Assembly: GCA_021108005.1 (NCBI GenBank)
Contig: JAIORS010000144.1
Span: 1-38,303 of the forward strand
Direction: 5' to 3'
Source of the DNA: Candidatus Aegiribacteria sp.
GTDB taxonomy: Bacteria; Fermentibacterota; Fermentibacteria; Fermentibacterales; JCC-6
Length of the DNA stretch: 38,303 nucleotides
The notes below the pieces were generated by a model that made no database searches, had not been told where the DNA came from, and worked only from the letters and a program-made list of their open reading frames with translations. This document shows positions 8,040 through 16,900 of this stretch, in pieces. Every line of letters begins with the position of its first letter. Positions within the stretch are counted from its first letter, which is position 1. Made by a program: the position numbers and the translations under genes.

Positions 8040-9347
8040 TTACTGTTTCCAGAAGTCTTTAGCGAATGTGTTTCCCGAGGAAATGGCCAGAGCTTCTCCT
8101 ATGGAATGATCCATATTGTTGTACCAGAAAGAGCCACATCTGCCTGTAAGACTTAGCCCTTCAGTCATTTCCAGCTCCGAGACTCTATCCCTGTAACCAA
8201 GGTCGTACAAAGGGTATGTTTCAGTAATAATATGCCAGTCCATGAAGATGATATCTGAGGCTTTTAATGCCTCTACCCTTTCAAGTTCTTCTACAAGCCT
8301 GTCTTTCAGGCTTTCAGGATTTTCCCTGTATTTCTGATTATTCAGTGTAATCTCAACGATAAGACTGTCGCAATTCTCCGGGACAGAATCGGCTCTGAAA
8401 TTTCGGGGGACGGTAAGCCTGCTGAATAGAGTATCCTCCTGGCCGAAGTAGCACCACTGATAATTGTTTGATTGCTTTCTTGACAGAGCGATGTTGCAGA
8501 TAATGGTGTCCATGAATCTGAAACCCGCATCGGGGAAGAGTATCGATAAGGGAGCTGACCAGTATACATGGTCGGCGGGGATCGTACCGTTTTCAACGGT
8601 TCTGACTCCTGAAACCTTTTTTCCATCAGTATCAATACCCAGAGCTCTGCAGCCGTACAGTATTCTACCTCCGTTTTTCTGAATGCGTTCAGCCTGCTTG
8701 TCGCAAAAGGTCTGAATGCCGCCGGTTGACGGGTAATAGAACATGATTGTTAACGGTTTTGGGAAAAGCAGACTTTTAAGGAGAGAGAACAGGTCGTCAG
8801 CTTTTACGTTCTTATCAATGACTGCCCTGTTTACACCGGCTTCAGCCCAGTCAACATGCAGTTCATCGGCATTGCATCCGGTGAATTTTTTTGTGTATCC
8901 ACTGAAAAAATAGTCGTATATATTCTTCCCGTATTTTGAAATAACATAATCGGCAAAGTTGCCTGGCTCCCTTTTAGGCCTTCTGCTGAAAAGGTCAAAA
9001 AAACTTCTGATAAGAACAGGCAGTGGAAGACCGATTACAGATTTCAGCGTCAGGGGCCAGCTGCGGTATTTTCCCGCCATATACACGTTGCTTGACCTTG
9101 GTATGGTCACATGCTCATCACCGAGAATATCAAGAAGGTAATCATTGACTTCACTGTCACATGTATGAAAACGGTGAGGACCGATGTCAAAGAGAAACCC
9201 GCTCTTCTCGAATGTTCTCGCAAGCCCCCCGGGAGAATTTTCTTTGTCGAGCACGGTAACGGATATATCTTTACCGGACGCCGTCAGTCTTTCGGCCAGC
9301 GTTAATCCTGAAACACCTGCACCGACTATTACAATATTTCTGCTCAA
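8040..9347 (-). CDS. FAD-dependent oxidoreductase (amine oxidase / UGM-like)
   Basis: This 435-residue soluble flavoprotein begins with a textbook FAD motif (IVIVGAGVSGLTLAERL, then VTVLDKENSPGGLART). An FDIGPHRFHT segment near residue 55 is typical of the protoporphyrinogen-oxidase/UDP-galactopyranose-mutase-like group. The C-terminal LTGRCGSFWYNNMDHSIGEAL is the second flavin-contact region. The substrate cannot be read from the sequence. Members of this group act on polyprenyl, carotenoid, porphyrin or sugar-nucleotide substrates. The gene follows the flippase-like membrane protein by 22 bp in the same operon, so a role in envelope lipid or glycan synthesis is the best guess. The B12 promoter begins about 140 bp downstream, with no clear terminator between. 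Confidence 0.82.
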   Translation of the reverse strand: MSRNIVIVGAGVSGLTLAERLTASGKDISVTVLDKENSPGGLARTFEKSGFLFDIGPHRFHTCDSEVNDYLLDILGDEHVTIPRSSNVYMAGKYRSWPLTLKSVIGLPLPVLIRSFFDLFSRRPKREPGNFADYVISKYGKNIYDYFFSGYTKKFTGCNADELHVDWAEAGVNRAVIDKNVKADDLFSLLKSLLFPKPLTIMFYYPSTGGIQTFCDKQAERIQKNGGRILYGCRALGIDTDGKKVSGVRTVENGTIPADHVYWSAPLSILFPDAGFRFMDTIICNIALSRKQSNNYQWCYFGQEDTLFSRLTVPRNFRADSVPENCDSLIVEITLNNQKYRENPESLKDRLVEELERVEALKASDIIFMDWHIITETYPLYDLGYRDRVSELEMTEGLSLTGRCGSFWYNNMDHSIGEALAISSGNTFAKDFWKQ

Positions 9348-9369
9348 TTCAAATCCTTTATTAAGTAAT

Positions 9370-10377
9370 TCAGTTAGTAACGCAACGTGTTTTTAGTTTA
9401 GAATCGTACCACAGCAGCGGAATCGCGAGAATCATCATAACTACTGCCATAAGCATCCAGATTATATGAACACTGAAACCCAATTCTACAATGTTTGTAT
9501 TCGCGGTTACAAGACCTTCAATTCCAACCATGGCGAACCCGGCGGTCCATCCGGCTTCAACCGTTCCTATACTTAAAAGACCATTGATAGGAAGAGCTAT
9601 CATGATATTGGTAACACCGCTTGCCAGGAATACTTTCCATAAGGGTATTCCGGTGATTCCAAGGGATTCAAGCAAAAAACAGAACATCAAAAGTTTACTG
9701 ATCCAGACAAACAGGGAGATCAGAAAAGCTGATGTCAGCTTCCCTTTCCTGCCCTTTACAGAAGATGCTTCAAGAAGATCATTGAACCAATGTGGTTTCT
9801 CAACATGCAATATCCTGTTAAAAAACCACTGAACCGGTTTTCTGAGTGCTCTTAAAAAGGGAAACATGAATACTATTCCCAGACATCCGACGAGCACCAG
9901 AAGGGGTGCCAGAATAGCCATTTCGCCTACACCGGCGGCAACTGCTGAACCGACAACGATACCCAATGCGATCAGGTCGAGGAGTTTCGCGAAAAATACA
10001 TTTGCCGCACCATGCCCCACAGGAACCTCACCGAAATGCCTGAAAAGCCCTACAAAGGCAACGTCTGTCAGTCTGAAAGGAAGAAGGTGTCCCAGTCCCA
10101 CATGTATGGCTGTCACAGCCATCGAAAGAGAAAAGCGGTACTTCCTTCCGAAACTCAAAAGCATCCATCTGAGTGCCCTGAGTATCTGGCTTAGAAGGAA
10201 GAGCAGGAACGCTCCGAGCAGCGGAAGGGTGTCTACCTCGGCTATACGGCTGAAGATGCTGCAAATCGCCTGAGTGACACCACCGTTTTCAACTGAGAAT
10301 TTAAGAAGAAGCCAGGCTAGTATAAGCCCGATTATCGTTCCGAAGATTGCGCCTGCTAATTTTTTGCTATATTTCAA
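9370..10377 (-). CDS. Flippase-like / LPG synthase TM-domain membrane protein
   Basis: This 335-residue polytopic membrane protein of the lysylphosphatidylglycerol-synthase TM family (UPF0104/AglD-like) has about eight hydrophobic segments. The family signatures are visible: an RALRWMLLSFG stretch after TM2 and GHLLPFRLTDVAFVGLF near the middle. The soluble aminoacyl-transferase domain of MprF is absent, so lipid aminoacylation is unlikely. Stand-alone members are usually linked to lipid or polyprenol-linked intermediate handling. It is transcribed divergently from the ABC exporter, with only 54 bp between the starts, and probably with the FAD oxidoreductase downstream. Confidence 0.82.
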   Translation of the reverse strand: MKYSKKLAGAIFGTIIGLILAWLLLKFSVENGGVTQAICSIFSRIAEVDTLPLLGAFLLFLLSQILRALRWMLLSFGRKYRFSLSMAVTAIHVGLGHLLPFRLTDVAFVGLFRHFGEVPVGHGAANVFFAKLLDLIALGIVVGSAVAAGVGEMAILAPLLVLVGCLGIVFMFPFLRALRKPVQWFFNRILHVEKPHWFNDLLEASSVKGRKGKLTSAFLISLFVWISKLLMFCFLLESLGITGIPLWKVFLASGVTNIMIALPINGLLSIGTVEAGWTAGFAMVGIEGLVTANTNIVELGFSVHIIWMLMAVVMMILAIPLLWYDSKLKTRCVTN

Positions 10378-10431
10378 TGGAGTCCTGTTCTGTTAATTCA
10401 ATCAAGCAAATATATACTAAAGGAAACGCAC

Positions 10432-11352
10432 TTGAAAAAAGATCACATCATCGAAGTCGAAAACGTTTCAAAATCCTTCAAGAAAGTACGGGCACTTTTG
10501 GATTTCAGTCTTGAAGTATCTCCCGGAACGATTTTTTCACTCCTTGGTCCAAACGGTGCTGGAAAGACAACGCTGATGAAAATCCTTCTGGGGCTTGTGA
10601 GGTCTGATTCAGGCTCCGTGCGTATTTTTGACCTCCCCGTTTCCTCCCCGCTCTCACGAAAGGGTGTCAGGTATCTGCCCGAGAATGTCACTTTTCCCCC
10701 ATGGGCGACTCCTGCTGTGCTTTTCAGACAACTGGAACGGATCAGGCATGAATCCTCTATTGAGGAATTTCGGTTCCGATGTGGTGAGCTTGAATGTATA
10801 GATCTCATGAAAAGGCCTGTAGGAAAGATGTCCAGGGGGCAGAGACAAAGAGTTGCTCTATCACTGGTCACTTCCGGTAAACCTGAACTCGTGCTGCTTG
10901 ATGAACCATCTTCAGGACTTGATCCCGGTGGAAGGATCCTTGTGCGTAATCTGATTGGAAAACTGGCTTCCGAGGGGTCCACAGTACTCATCAATTCGCA
11001 CCTTCTGGGAGAAGTTGAAAGGGTTTGTGATATGGCTGCGTTTATTAGCAAGGGCAGGCTCATTGCAGAGGGAGAACTGAATTCCCTCTCAAGGCAGACC
11101 GGCCTTGCGTACGTAGAGACTGATAATGCAGGAAAAATGAAACTGTTCCTTGAAATGAAGGGTTATTCATGCCGTCTTGAACTGAAGGGTGTGATCGCGC
11201 AGCTTGCAGATACTGCCGTATTCCCGGAGATGGTTCGCACAGTACTTGACGCGGGTGTGCAATTCTCTGGAATAAACCAGATGAGAGAAAGCCTGGAGGA
11301 TGTCTTCCTCAGAATCATGGATTCGGAACGGGAGGGCGACATTGTTTCTTAA
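10432..11352 (+). CDS. ABC-2 exporter ATP-binding protein
   Basis: This 306-residue ATPase has Walker A LLGPNGAGKTTLMKILLGL, signature MSRGQRQRVALSL, Walker B LVLLDEPSSGLDP and the switch region SHLLGEVE. A C-terminal extension of about 90 residues is typical of NatA/CcmA-like drug or polymer exporters. The start is TTG, preceded at 7 bases by AAGGA. It overlaps the permease gene by 11 bp. The AT-rich 54-bp divergent gap must hold promoters for both directions; a TATACT near 10414 is the only good -10 I see. The substrate is unknown. Confidence 0.92.
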   Translation: MKKDHIIEVENVSKSFKKVRALLDFSLEVSPGTIFSLLGPNGAGKTTLMKILLGLVRSDSGSVRIFDLPVSSPLSRKGVRYLPENVTFPPWATPAVLFRQLERIRHESSIEEFRFRCGELECIDLMKRPVGKMSRGQRQRVALSLVTSGKPELVLLDEPSSGLDPGGRILVRNLIGKLASEGSTVLINSHLLGEVERVCDMAAFISKGRLIAEGELNSLSRQTGLAYVETDNAGKMKLFLEMKGYSCRLELKGVIAQLADTAVFPEMVRTVLDAGVQFSGINQMRESLEDVFLRIMDSEREGDIVS

Positions 11353-12190
11353 CAGCGTAGAACAACTTCTTAGAAGGAAAATCGTACTGACAGCTGTCAT
11401 AGCAACCGTTGTTTTTCTCGGGCTGTACTGGTGGGGAGTTTCAGCAGCTTCCAAAGCCGATCTACATATGGGGCAGCATCAGGCCGATATGGCGGTTGAT
11501 ATGCTTGGACCTGCTGATGCTGCTCTGGCAGCGATAATTACAGCTGGCCCGCTTGCCGCTACCCTCGTTACCGCTCTTATCATCGTAATAGGGTCAACTA
11601 TGCTGCCGGAGGAGATTGAACAGGGACGTATGCCCTTCTGGCTCTCACTTCCTCAGACGAGGTTCAAAGTCTACCTGTCCGTCGGACTCGCGCCCCTTGC
11701 GGTTTCCTATGTCCTTTCACTGATACTTTTCGGTGGGATATTCATTATTACAAGGATTTACTTTCCATTCGTACCCAAAGATATACCGCTGGTGTTCATT
11801 TCCATGTTTTTATGGCTGATTGTGATATGGTCTGCTGTAACGCTTCTTTCCCTGGTTATAAAAAAAGTTGCATCCATGCTTATCGCCTTTTTTCTTGCGG
11901 CTGTAGCTTCCCTTTTTGGCGGGATGCATGAAATGATACAGATGTTCCCCGGAGATGCGCCCGATGTTCTTGTAACTATCACGAACACCATCATTTACAT
12001 TTTTCCGGCAGACAGAGGTTACCGTGGCGTGATATACGGCATGATTCCAAGGAATGCTGTCATAACGGAAAACCTTGCCTTTTTCGGCGTTACATCCAGT
12101 GTGCCGCCTATACATTTGATTTACGCGTTTGCATGGAGTCTGATACTTCTCTCAATAGGGTACTTGAAATTCAAAAGGATAGATTTTTAA
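11342..12190 (+). CDS. ABC-2 type permease
   Basis: This membrane protein of about 282 residues has six hydrophobic segments: one at the N-terminus after RRK, then AAIITAGPLAATLVTALIIVIGSTML, and others through to a final LILLSIGYLKFKRIDF. I place the start at TTG 11342, because GGAGG (11331-11335) is 6 bases upstream. The first in-frame ATG (11300) lies deep inside the ATPase gene and would add charged residues. The long loop DMLGPADAAL before TM2 is typical of ABC-2 permeases with PILP-like motifs. It forms the exporter with the preceding ATPase. Confidence 0.88.
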   Translation: MFLNSVEQLLRRKIVLTAVIATVVFLGLYWWGVSAASKADLHMGQHQADMAVDMLGPADAALAAIITAGPLAATLVTALIIVIGSTMLPEEIEQGRMPFWLSLPQTRFKVYLSVGLAPLAVSYVLSLILFGGIFIITRIYFPFVPKDIPLVFISMFLWLIVIWSAVTLLSLVIKKVASMLIAFFLAAVASLFGGMHEMIQMFPGDAPDVLVTITNTIIYIFPADRGYRGVIYGMIPRNAVITENLAFFGVTSSVPPIHLIYAFAWSLILLSIGYLKFKRIDF

Positions 12191-12246
12191 CTGTTGACCG
12201 TACTGCTCAATGTGGATTATGCTTTTCGTAACAGAAGGGAAATCGT

Positions 12247-12600
12247 ATGAACAGAATTATCCATGTTAAGATTACATCTGATGAACCTGACAAAATAACT
12301 GAATTTTACCGCGAGGCGTTCAACTGGAAAATCAACAAATTTCCTGACCCGCCGGATGGGTGGCGAATGGACTCGGGTAAAGGCCCAGGAGTGAACTCCT
12401 CGGTATATCGAAGCGAGGATTCCCCATTGGACAGGCATATATCGATTGCTGTATCTGTTCCATCTATCGACGAAGTGGCTGAGAAATTAATCGAAGCAGG
12501 TGGCAGGATCATGTATAACAAGATAAATGCTTTCGGTAACAGTTACCTTTACTGCCAGGATCCAGACGGGAATGTTATCTGTCTGGTGCAATTCGGATAA
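12247..12600 (+). CDS. VOC (glyoxalase-like) family protein
   Basis: This 117-residue single-module vicinal-oxygen-chelate protein begins IIHVKITSDEPDKITEFYREAFNWKI, the standard first VOC strand and helix. It ends GNSYLYCQDPDGNVICLVQFG, the standard last motif. Likely metal positions are His6 and the C-terminal acidic residue region, but the usual final Glu is replaced (ICLVQF), so activity is uncertain. Many such proteins bind metals, antibiotics or small carbonyls. AAGGG lies 7 bases before the ATG. It follows the ABC permease by 56 bp and converges on the M18 peptidase gene. Confidence 0.85.
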   Translation: MNRIIHVKITSDEPDKITEFYREAFNWKINKFPDPPDGWRMDSGKGPGVNSSVYRSEDSPLDRHISIAVSVPSIDEVAEKLIEAGGRIMYNKINAFGNSYLYCQDPDGNVICLVQFG

Positions 12601-12609
12601 TCGGAGTTT

Positions 12610-13899
12610 TCAGCTGCTGATAATAACAGAGCTATTCATGTGTTGTGTCAGAACCTTTATCATAGCTTCATGATCCGATTTCCCGGCTGTTTCACGCACC
12701 GAGTGCATTGAAAGCATTGGATTCCCCACATCTACGCTCAAAATTCCCGTTCTGGCGGACGTGACAGGTCCTATCGTGCTTCCGCAGGGCATATCGTTCC
12801 TGTTGATGAAATACTGAACATTAACATTTGATTCCTCAGCGCAGATTATGAAGTATGCGGATGTTATATCGGTAGATGTGTACTTTGCTGATGCGTTCAC
12901 TTTTATAACAGGCCCTCCATTAAGAACGGGGCGGCACCCCGGATCGTGTTTTCCCGGATAGTTAGGGTGAACTCCATGAGCCCCGTCGGCGGAAACCTGA
13001 ATGCTTCTTGAAATACACCTGAAGTACTCGTCTCTCCCTCCCGCGAGCCTCTCTATTACCGTATCAAGGAATGCCGAGTCGGCTCCATTAAGTGTTTTTG
13101 AACCCACTTCCTCATTGTTGAAAAGGCTGACCAGCCTTGTCCTGGCGGATTCATCGGAAGACAGCAGAGCCTCAATTGAAGCATGGCACATCGCAAGATT
13201 ATCAAGCCTTCCTGAGAAAATGAAATCATCCTCAATACCACCAAGAACTGCAGGTTGAGGATCCCATACTTCCATAGACCAGCCTGAGACGGATTCTTTA
13301 TTCACATGTGCTGATTCGCATGCAAGTGACAGAATATCATCGAATACAGCGCCGGATGTGGAGAAAAGCAGCGGTGTATTCATCTCGGGGTTAACCTTGA
13401 AGCCATCTTTGTTAACCTCCCTCTCGATATGTATGGCGGGAGATGCTATTCGGCATATCGGTTTTCTGATCATGAATTGTTTTCGGGAAATGCTGTTGCC
13501 TTCGCGGATGGCGAGTGCTCCGGCAATCGAAAGATCGCGGTCGAACCAGGTCGCGAGTATTGGGCTGCCGTAAAGTTCAACACCAAGAACGTTGATGTTA
13601 TCTATCTTTCTGTCTGGCAGTGGCTTGATTCTGAAACCCGGTGAATCTGTATGCGCTCCGGTTATTCTGCATCCGGCTGTTTCACATTTTTCCGTGCCGG
13701 TTATTCCGGCGATGATGGATGCATCGGAGCGAACGATGTAGAATTTTTTATTTGCTCCAATATTCCAGGAATCACTCTCTTTGAGTCTGGTGAAACCGTT
13801 TTCATCGAGTTTCGATGCTATCTGTGAAACAGCCAATGAGGCTGTTGGCGAGTTGTTAAGGAAGGAAAGAAGATCCGGCAGATACTTGTTGGTTTTCAT
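12610..13899 (-). CDS. M18 family aminopeptidase
   Basis: This cytosolic zinc aminopeptidase of about 429 residues carries the M18 metal and catalytic motifs in order: GAHTDSPGFRIKP, GRLDNLAMCHAS (bridging Asp), FNNEEVGSKTLNGADS (catalytic Glu pair), SADGAHGVHPNYPGKHDP, and the C-terminal MHSVRETAGKSDHEAMIKVL. Family members cut acidic or neutral N-terminal residues from peptides. The ATG at 13899 follows AGGA closely and is preferred over the GTG at 13917. The gene starts about 20 bp after the stop of the large activase gene, so the two are probably co-transcribed. The length matches the family. Confidence 0.92.
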   Translation of the reverse strand: MKTNKYLPDLLSFLNNSPTASLAVSQIASKLDENGFTRLKESDSWNIGANKKFYIVRSDASIIAGITGTEKCETAGCRITGAHTDSPGFRIKPLPDRKIDNINVLGVELYGSPILATWFDRDLSIAGALAIREGNSISRKQFMIRKPICRIASPAIHIEREVNKDGFKVNPEMNTPLLFSTSGAVFDDILSLACESAHVNKESVSGWSMEVWDPQPAVLGGIEDDFIFSGRLDNLAMCHASIEALLSSDESARTRLVSLFNNEEVGSKTLNGADSAFLDTVIERLAGGRDEYFRCISRSIQVSADGAHGVHPNYPGKHDPGCRPVLNGGPVIKVNASAKYTSTDITSAYFIICAEESNVNVQYFINRNDMPCGSTIGPVTSARTGILSVDVGNPMLSMHSVRETAGKSDHEAMIKVLTQHMNSSVIISS

Positions 13900-13919
13900 T
13901 GTTTCCTGCGCTTTCACTA

Positions 13920-16900
13920 TTACAGCTTCGTTTCAATGGCTTCCATAGTATTTTCCGATATGCTCGATGATCTCGCATCGAAGTTCTGCTTAACCTGGTA
14001 CATGAACGCCTGAAGCCTTGCTTCGTTATCGGTGTCCTCCTGGCCGTCGAATGCAAGGTTTAGCCATGGAAGGTTCCTGTGTTCCTTTCTTATCTTCTTG
14101 CTTATTGCCGTCACAACGGTTCCCGGAAGACATGTGAAGGGGAAAATATTGACGGCTCCATCTATTGCTGATTTCATGGTAAGGGCAAGCGGAGTACCGA
14201 CGCAAAGGATAGCTTCCCCCCCGATGTTTTCTTTCATGTAGGGATGCGCGGCTTTCATGATCTCCTCAGGCTCTACTCCGGGGCGGTCAGCGAGAATGTC
14301 TGCAAAGGGGGCTTCAAGTTTTCTTCGAAGTTTTTTCATTAACTTCGTTCTTGAATATCCCCTGATAAGGTCGATGAATTTCCTCCTGTCCTTCGATTTA
14401 TTTACGAAGGAGTAATTTACGTATTCGAACCATTCCATAAGCGGAGTATGAAGTACTTCCCCTCCCAGCGCTTCAATATGCTGATCGGTAAAGGAATGCG
14501 CGAAAGAGTCGTTCCTTACATAGATCTCTCCGAACATAAGTACAAGAGGCTTCGGAATATCTACTCTGGGAATGTTTCCGAATTCCATTGCAGCATCTTT
14601 AAGAACCGGAATAAGAGTATTTCCATTTTCCATGGCTTCGGATACGGCATTGAGGTACCTCTTCATTACGAGGTCTGTTGAGCCTTCTTCAAGCTCGTAG
14701 GGGCGTACTCTGTAAAGAGCGCTTTTGAGGACATCACCGGCTATGGCGGCCTTCAGCATATCGATCTGGAACCCAATTGAAGAGAGTTCTTTAATGTTGG
14801 TGTACGAATCACTCGAGGTTGCGGTAATTATTGGAACATCGTTGTAGCCAAGTCTGTCAAGAAGTATCCTGTGGTAACTGCAGTACTGGCCAAAACGGCA
14901 TGGCCCCGACGCGGTACCCATGAAAAACGCTACTTTGGATGGATCGTTGTCCCTTAGAACGGAAAGCATGTTTCCAGCGGTTATAATTGCCGGATAGCAT
15001 TCTTTGCCCGTTGTTACTGATCGGCCCAGTGCAACGGAATCTCTGTTTGTAGGAGGAATTTTTACCGCATCGACACCGTGCTTCCTTGCAGCGGCAACAG
15101 CAACAGGGGTAGCATTACCAAGCCAGGGAATCCAGACTTGTCTTTTCCCGATATCCATGTTTCTGTTTCCAAGCATTTGCCGGAATGGGGAAGTTCCCTG
15201 TTGTCTTCTTCCTGAAATAGCGTCCATAAAGGCTTCGCATCTGGTTATGACCCCTGCGTCGGCAGCATGTTCATCAATCTCTATTGTAAGCATGGGTTTC
15301 TCACCCATTATTCTTGCCACCTCGTGTTGAATGAACGAATCCGGGCCGCAGCCGAAATTGGTAATGTAGACGCCGTTGAGCCTTGGATCCTCCCTGATAG
15401 CAAGTGCCGCGGCTATTATTCTCTGGCCGTATTGCCAGTACATGTTACGATGCATTTCAGCGGTACGTTTCATAGGAAGGTCAAGGAAGTCCGTGGGAAT
15501 TACCGTTGCCCCCATCCTGGCAAGCTTATCCGGAAGATCTACGTTCACTGCGGGATCTGATCCGTTGTATGGCCTGCTGATTATCACAAAAACAACCTGG
15601 TCTTTACCGATCTCCGCAAGTGCCCTCTCCCCTGCTTTAAGTAGGGATTTGCTGAACCGAAGCTGGTTTCTTCTTGCCTCTGTACAGGCGCTTCTTGCAG
15701 TGTCTGCATCGATATCGAGCCTGGTGGCCATTTCAAGCAGACCTTTCATCCACTCGCTTCCGGACAGCGAGAAATCGAGGACAGGGCTAAGAGTGGTTAC
15801 ATTTTCCTCGGAGGAAAGACCTAAGCCTGAATCGATGATATAAGGTGAAGCTTCGATGTAAGGGCAGTTGTAGGATTCTGTAAAATCACCCTGGGGAAAA
15901 GATCTGAGTATGGAAGGAAGGAACAGGTAATCAACGTCCGATTCAAGCAGGTCTAAAACATGTCCGTGGGCTAACTTCACCGGGAAACATGTCTCTGCGG
16001 CCACACTTTCAACACCGGAATGTATGAGGCTGCTGGTTGAGGTTCCCGATATGACAACATCAAAACCACATTCTTCGAAGAAAGTCCTGAAAAAGGGAAA
16101 GAACTCCCAGAACCATAACGCTCTGGGTATTCCAACAACCGGTTTGTTTCCCGAAGTACAGCCCGTATAGCCTTCGAGGAGAAGCTTTTTCCTTTCTTCG
16201 AACCAGTTCGTTCCAGGGTCAACCTGGTGGGAAGAAGCACTATCCGTTTCGTACTTCTCGCATCTTCCTCCGTAGAAGAGGTCTTTACCATCATGCAGTA
16301 TTACCCGGTGTATTTCGCATCGGTTGGGGCATCCTTTACACACGAAAGTTTCCTGCCTGTACTTTTCATCTGCCAGACTGAACCCTTTGAATTTGGATGG
16401 GCCGGGGGATTTTTCTTCTTTAGCCAGCAGGGCTGCGCCTATTGCACCTGTTACATGATGGTTTTCCGGGATTGTGACCTTTCTGTCATGGAGGATGGAA
16501 TTGAAAGCGGCCGCTACTCCGGTGTTAAATGCTGTCCCGCCCTGGAAAAATATACGATTACCGATTTTTTTCTCTCCCACGACTCTGTGCAGATAGTTCT
16601 TCACAATTGAATACGACAGGCCAGCGACAATATCTTCTACCGAGGCTCCAGCTGCCTGATGGGAGAAGACGTCACTTTCCATGAATACGGTACATCGTTC
16701 TCCAAGACTGCATGGAGCTTGAGCGCCTATCGCCAGGGGGCCGAATTCCCGTATATCCAGTCCGAGTTTTTCAGATTGTTCTTCAAGAAAGGAGCCTGTT
16801 CCGGCTGCGCAGACTTTATTCATTTCAAAGTCAACCACTCTTCCCTTCTCAAGTGATATGAATTTCGAATCCTGACCGCCTATTTCGAATATCGTATCTA

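Noticed and set aside
11300-11341. ATG 11300 as start of the ABC permease
   Set aside because: It lies inside the ATPase gene and adds a charged leader. TTG 11342 has GGAGG at proper distance.
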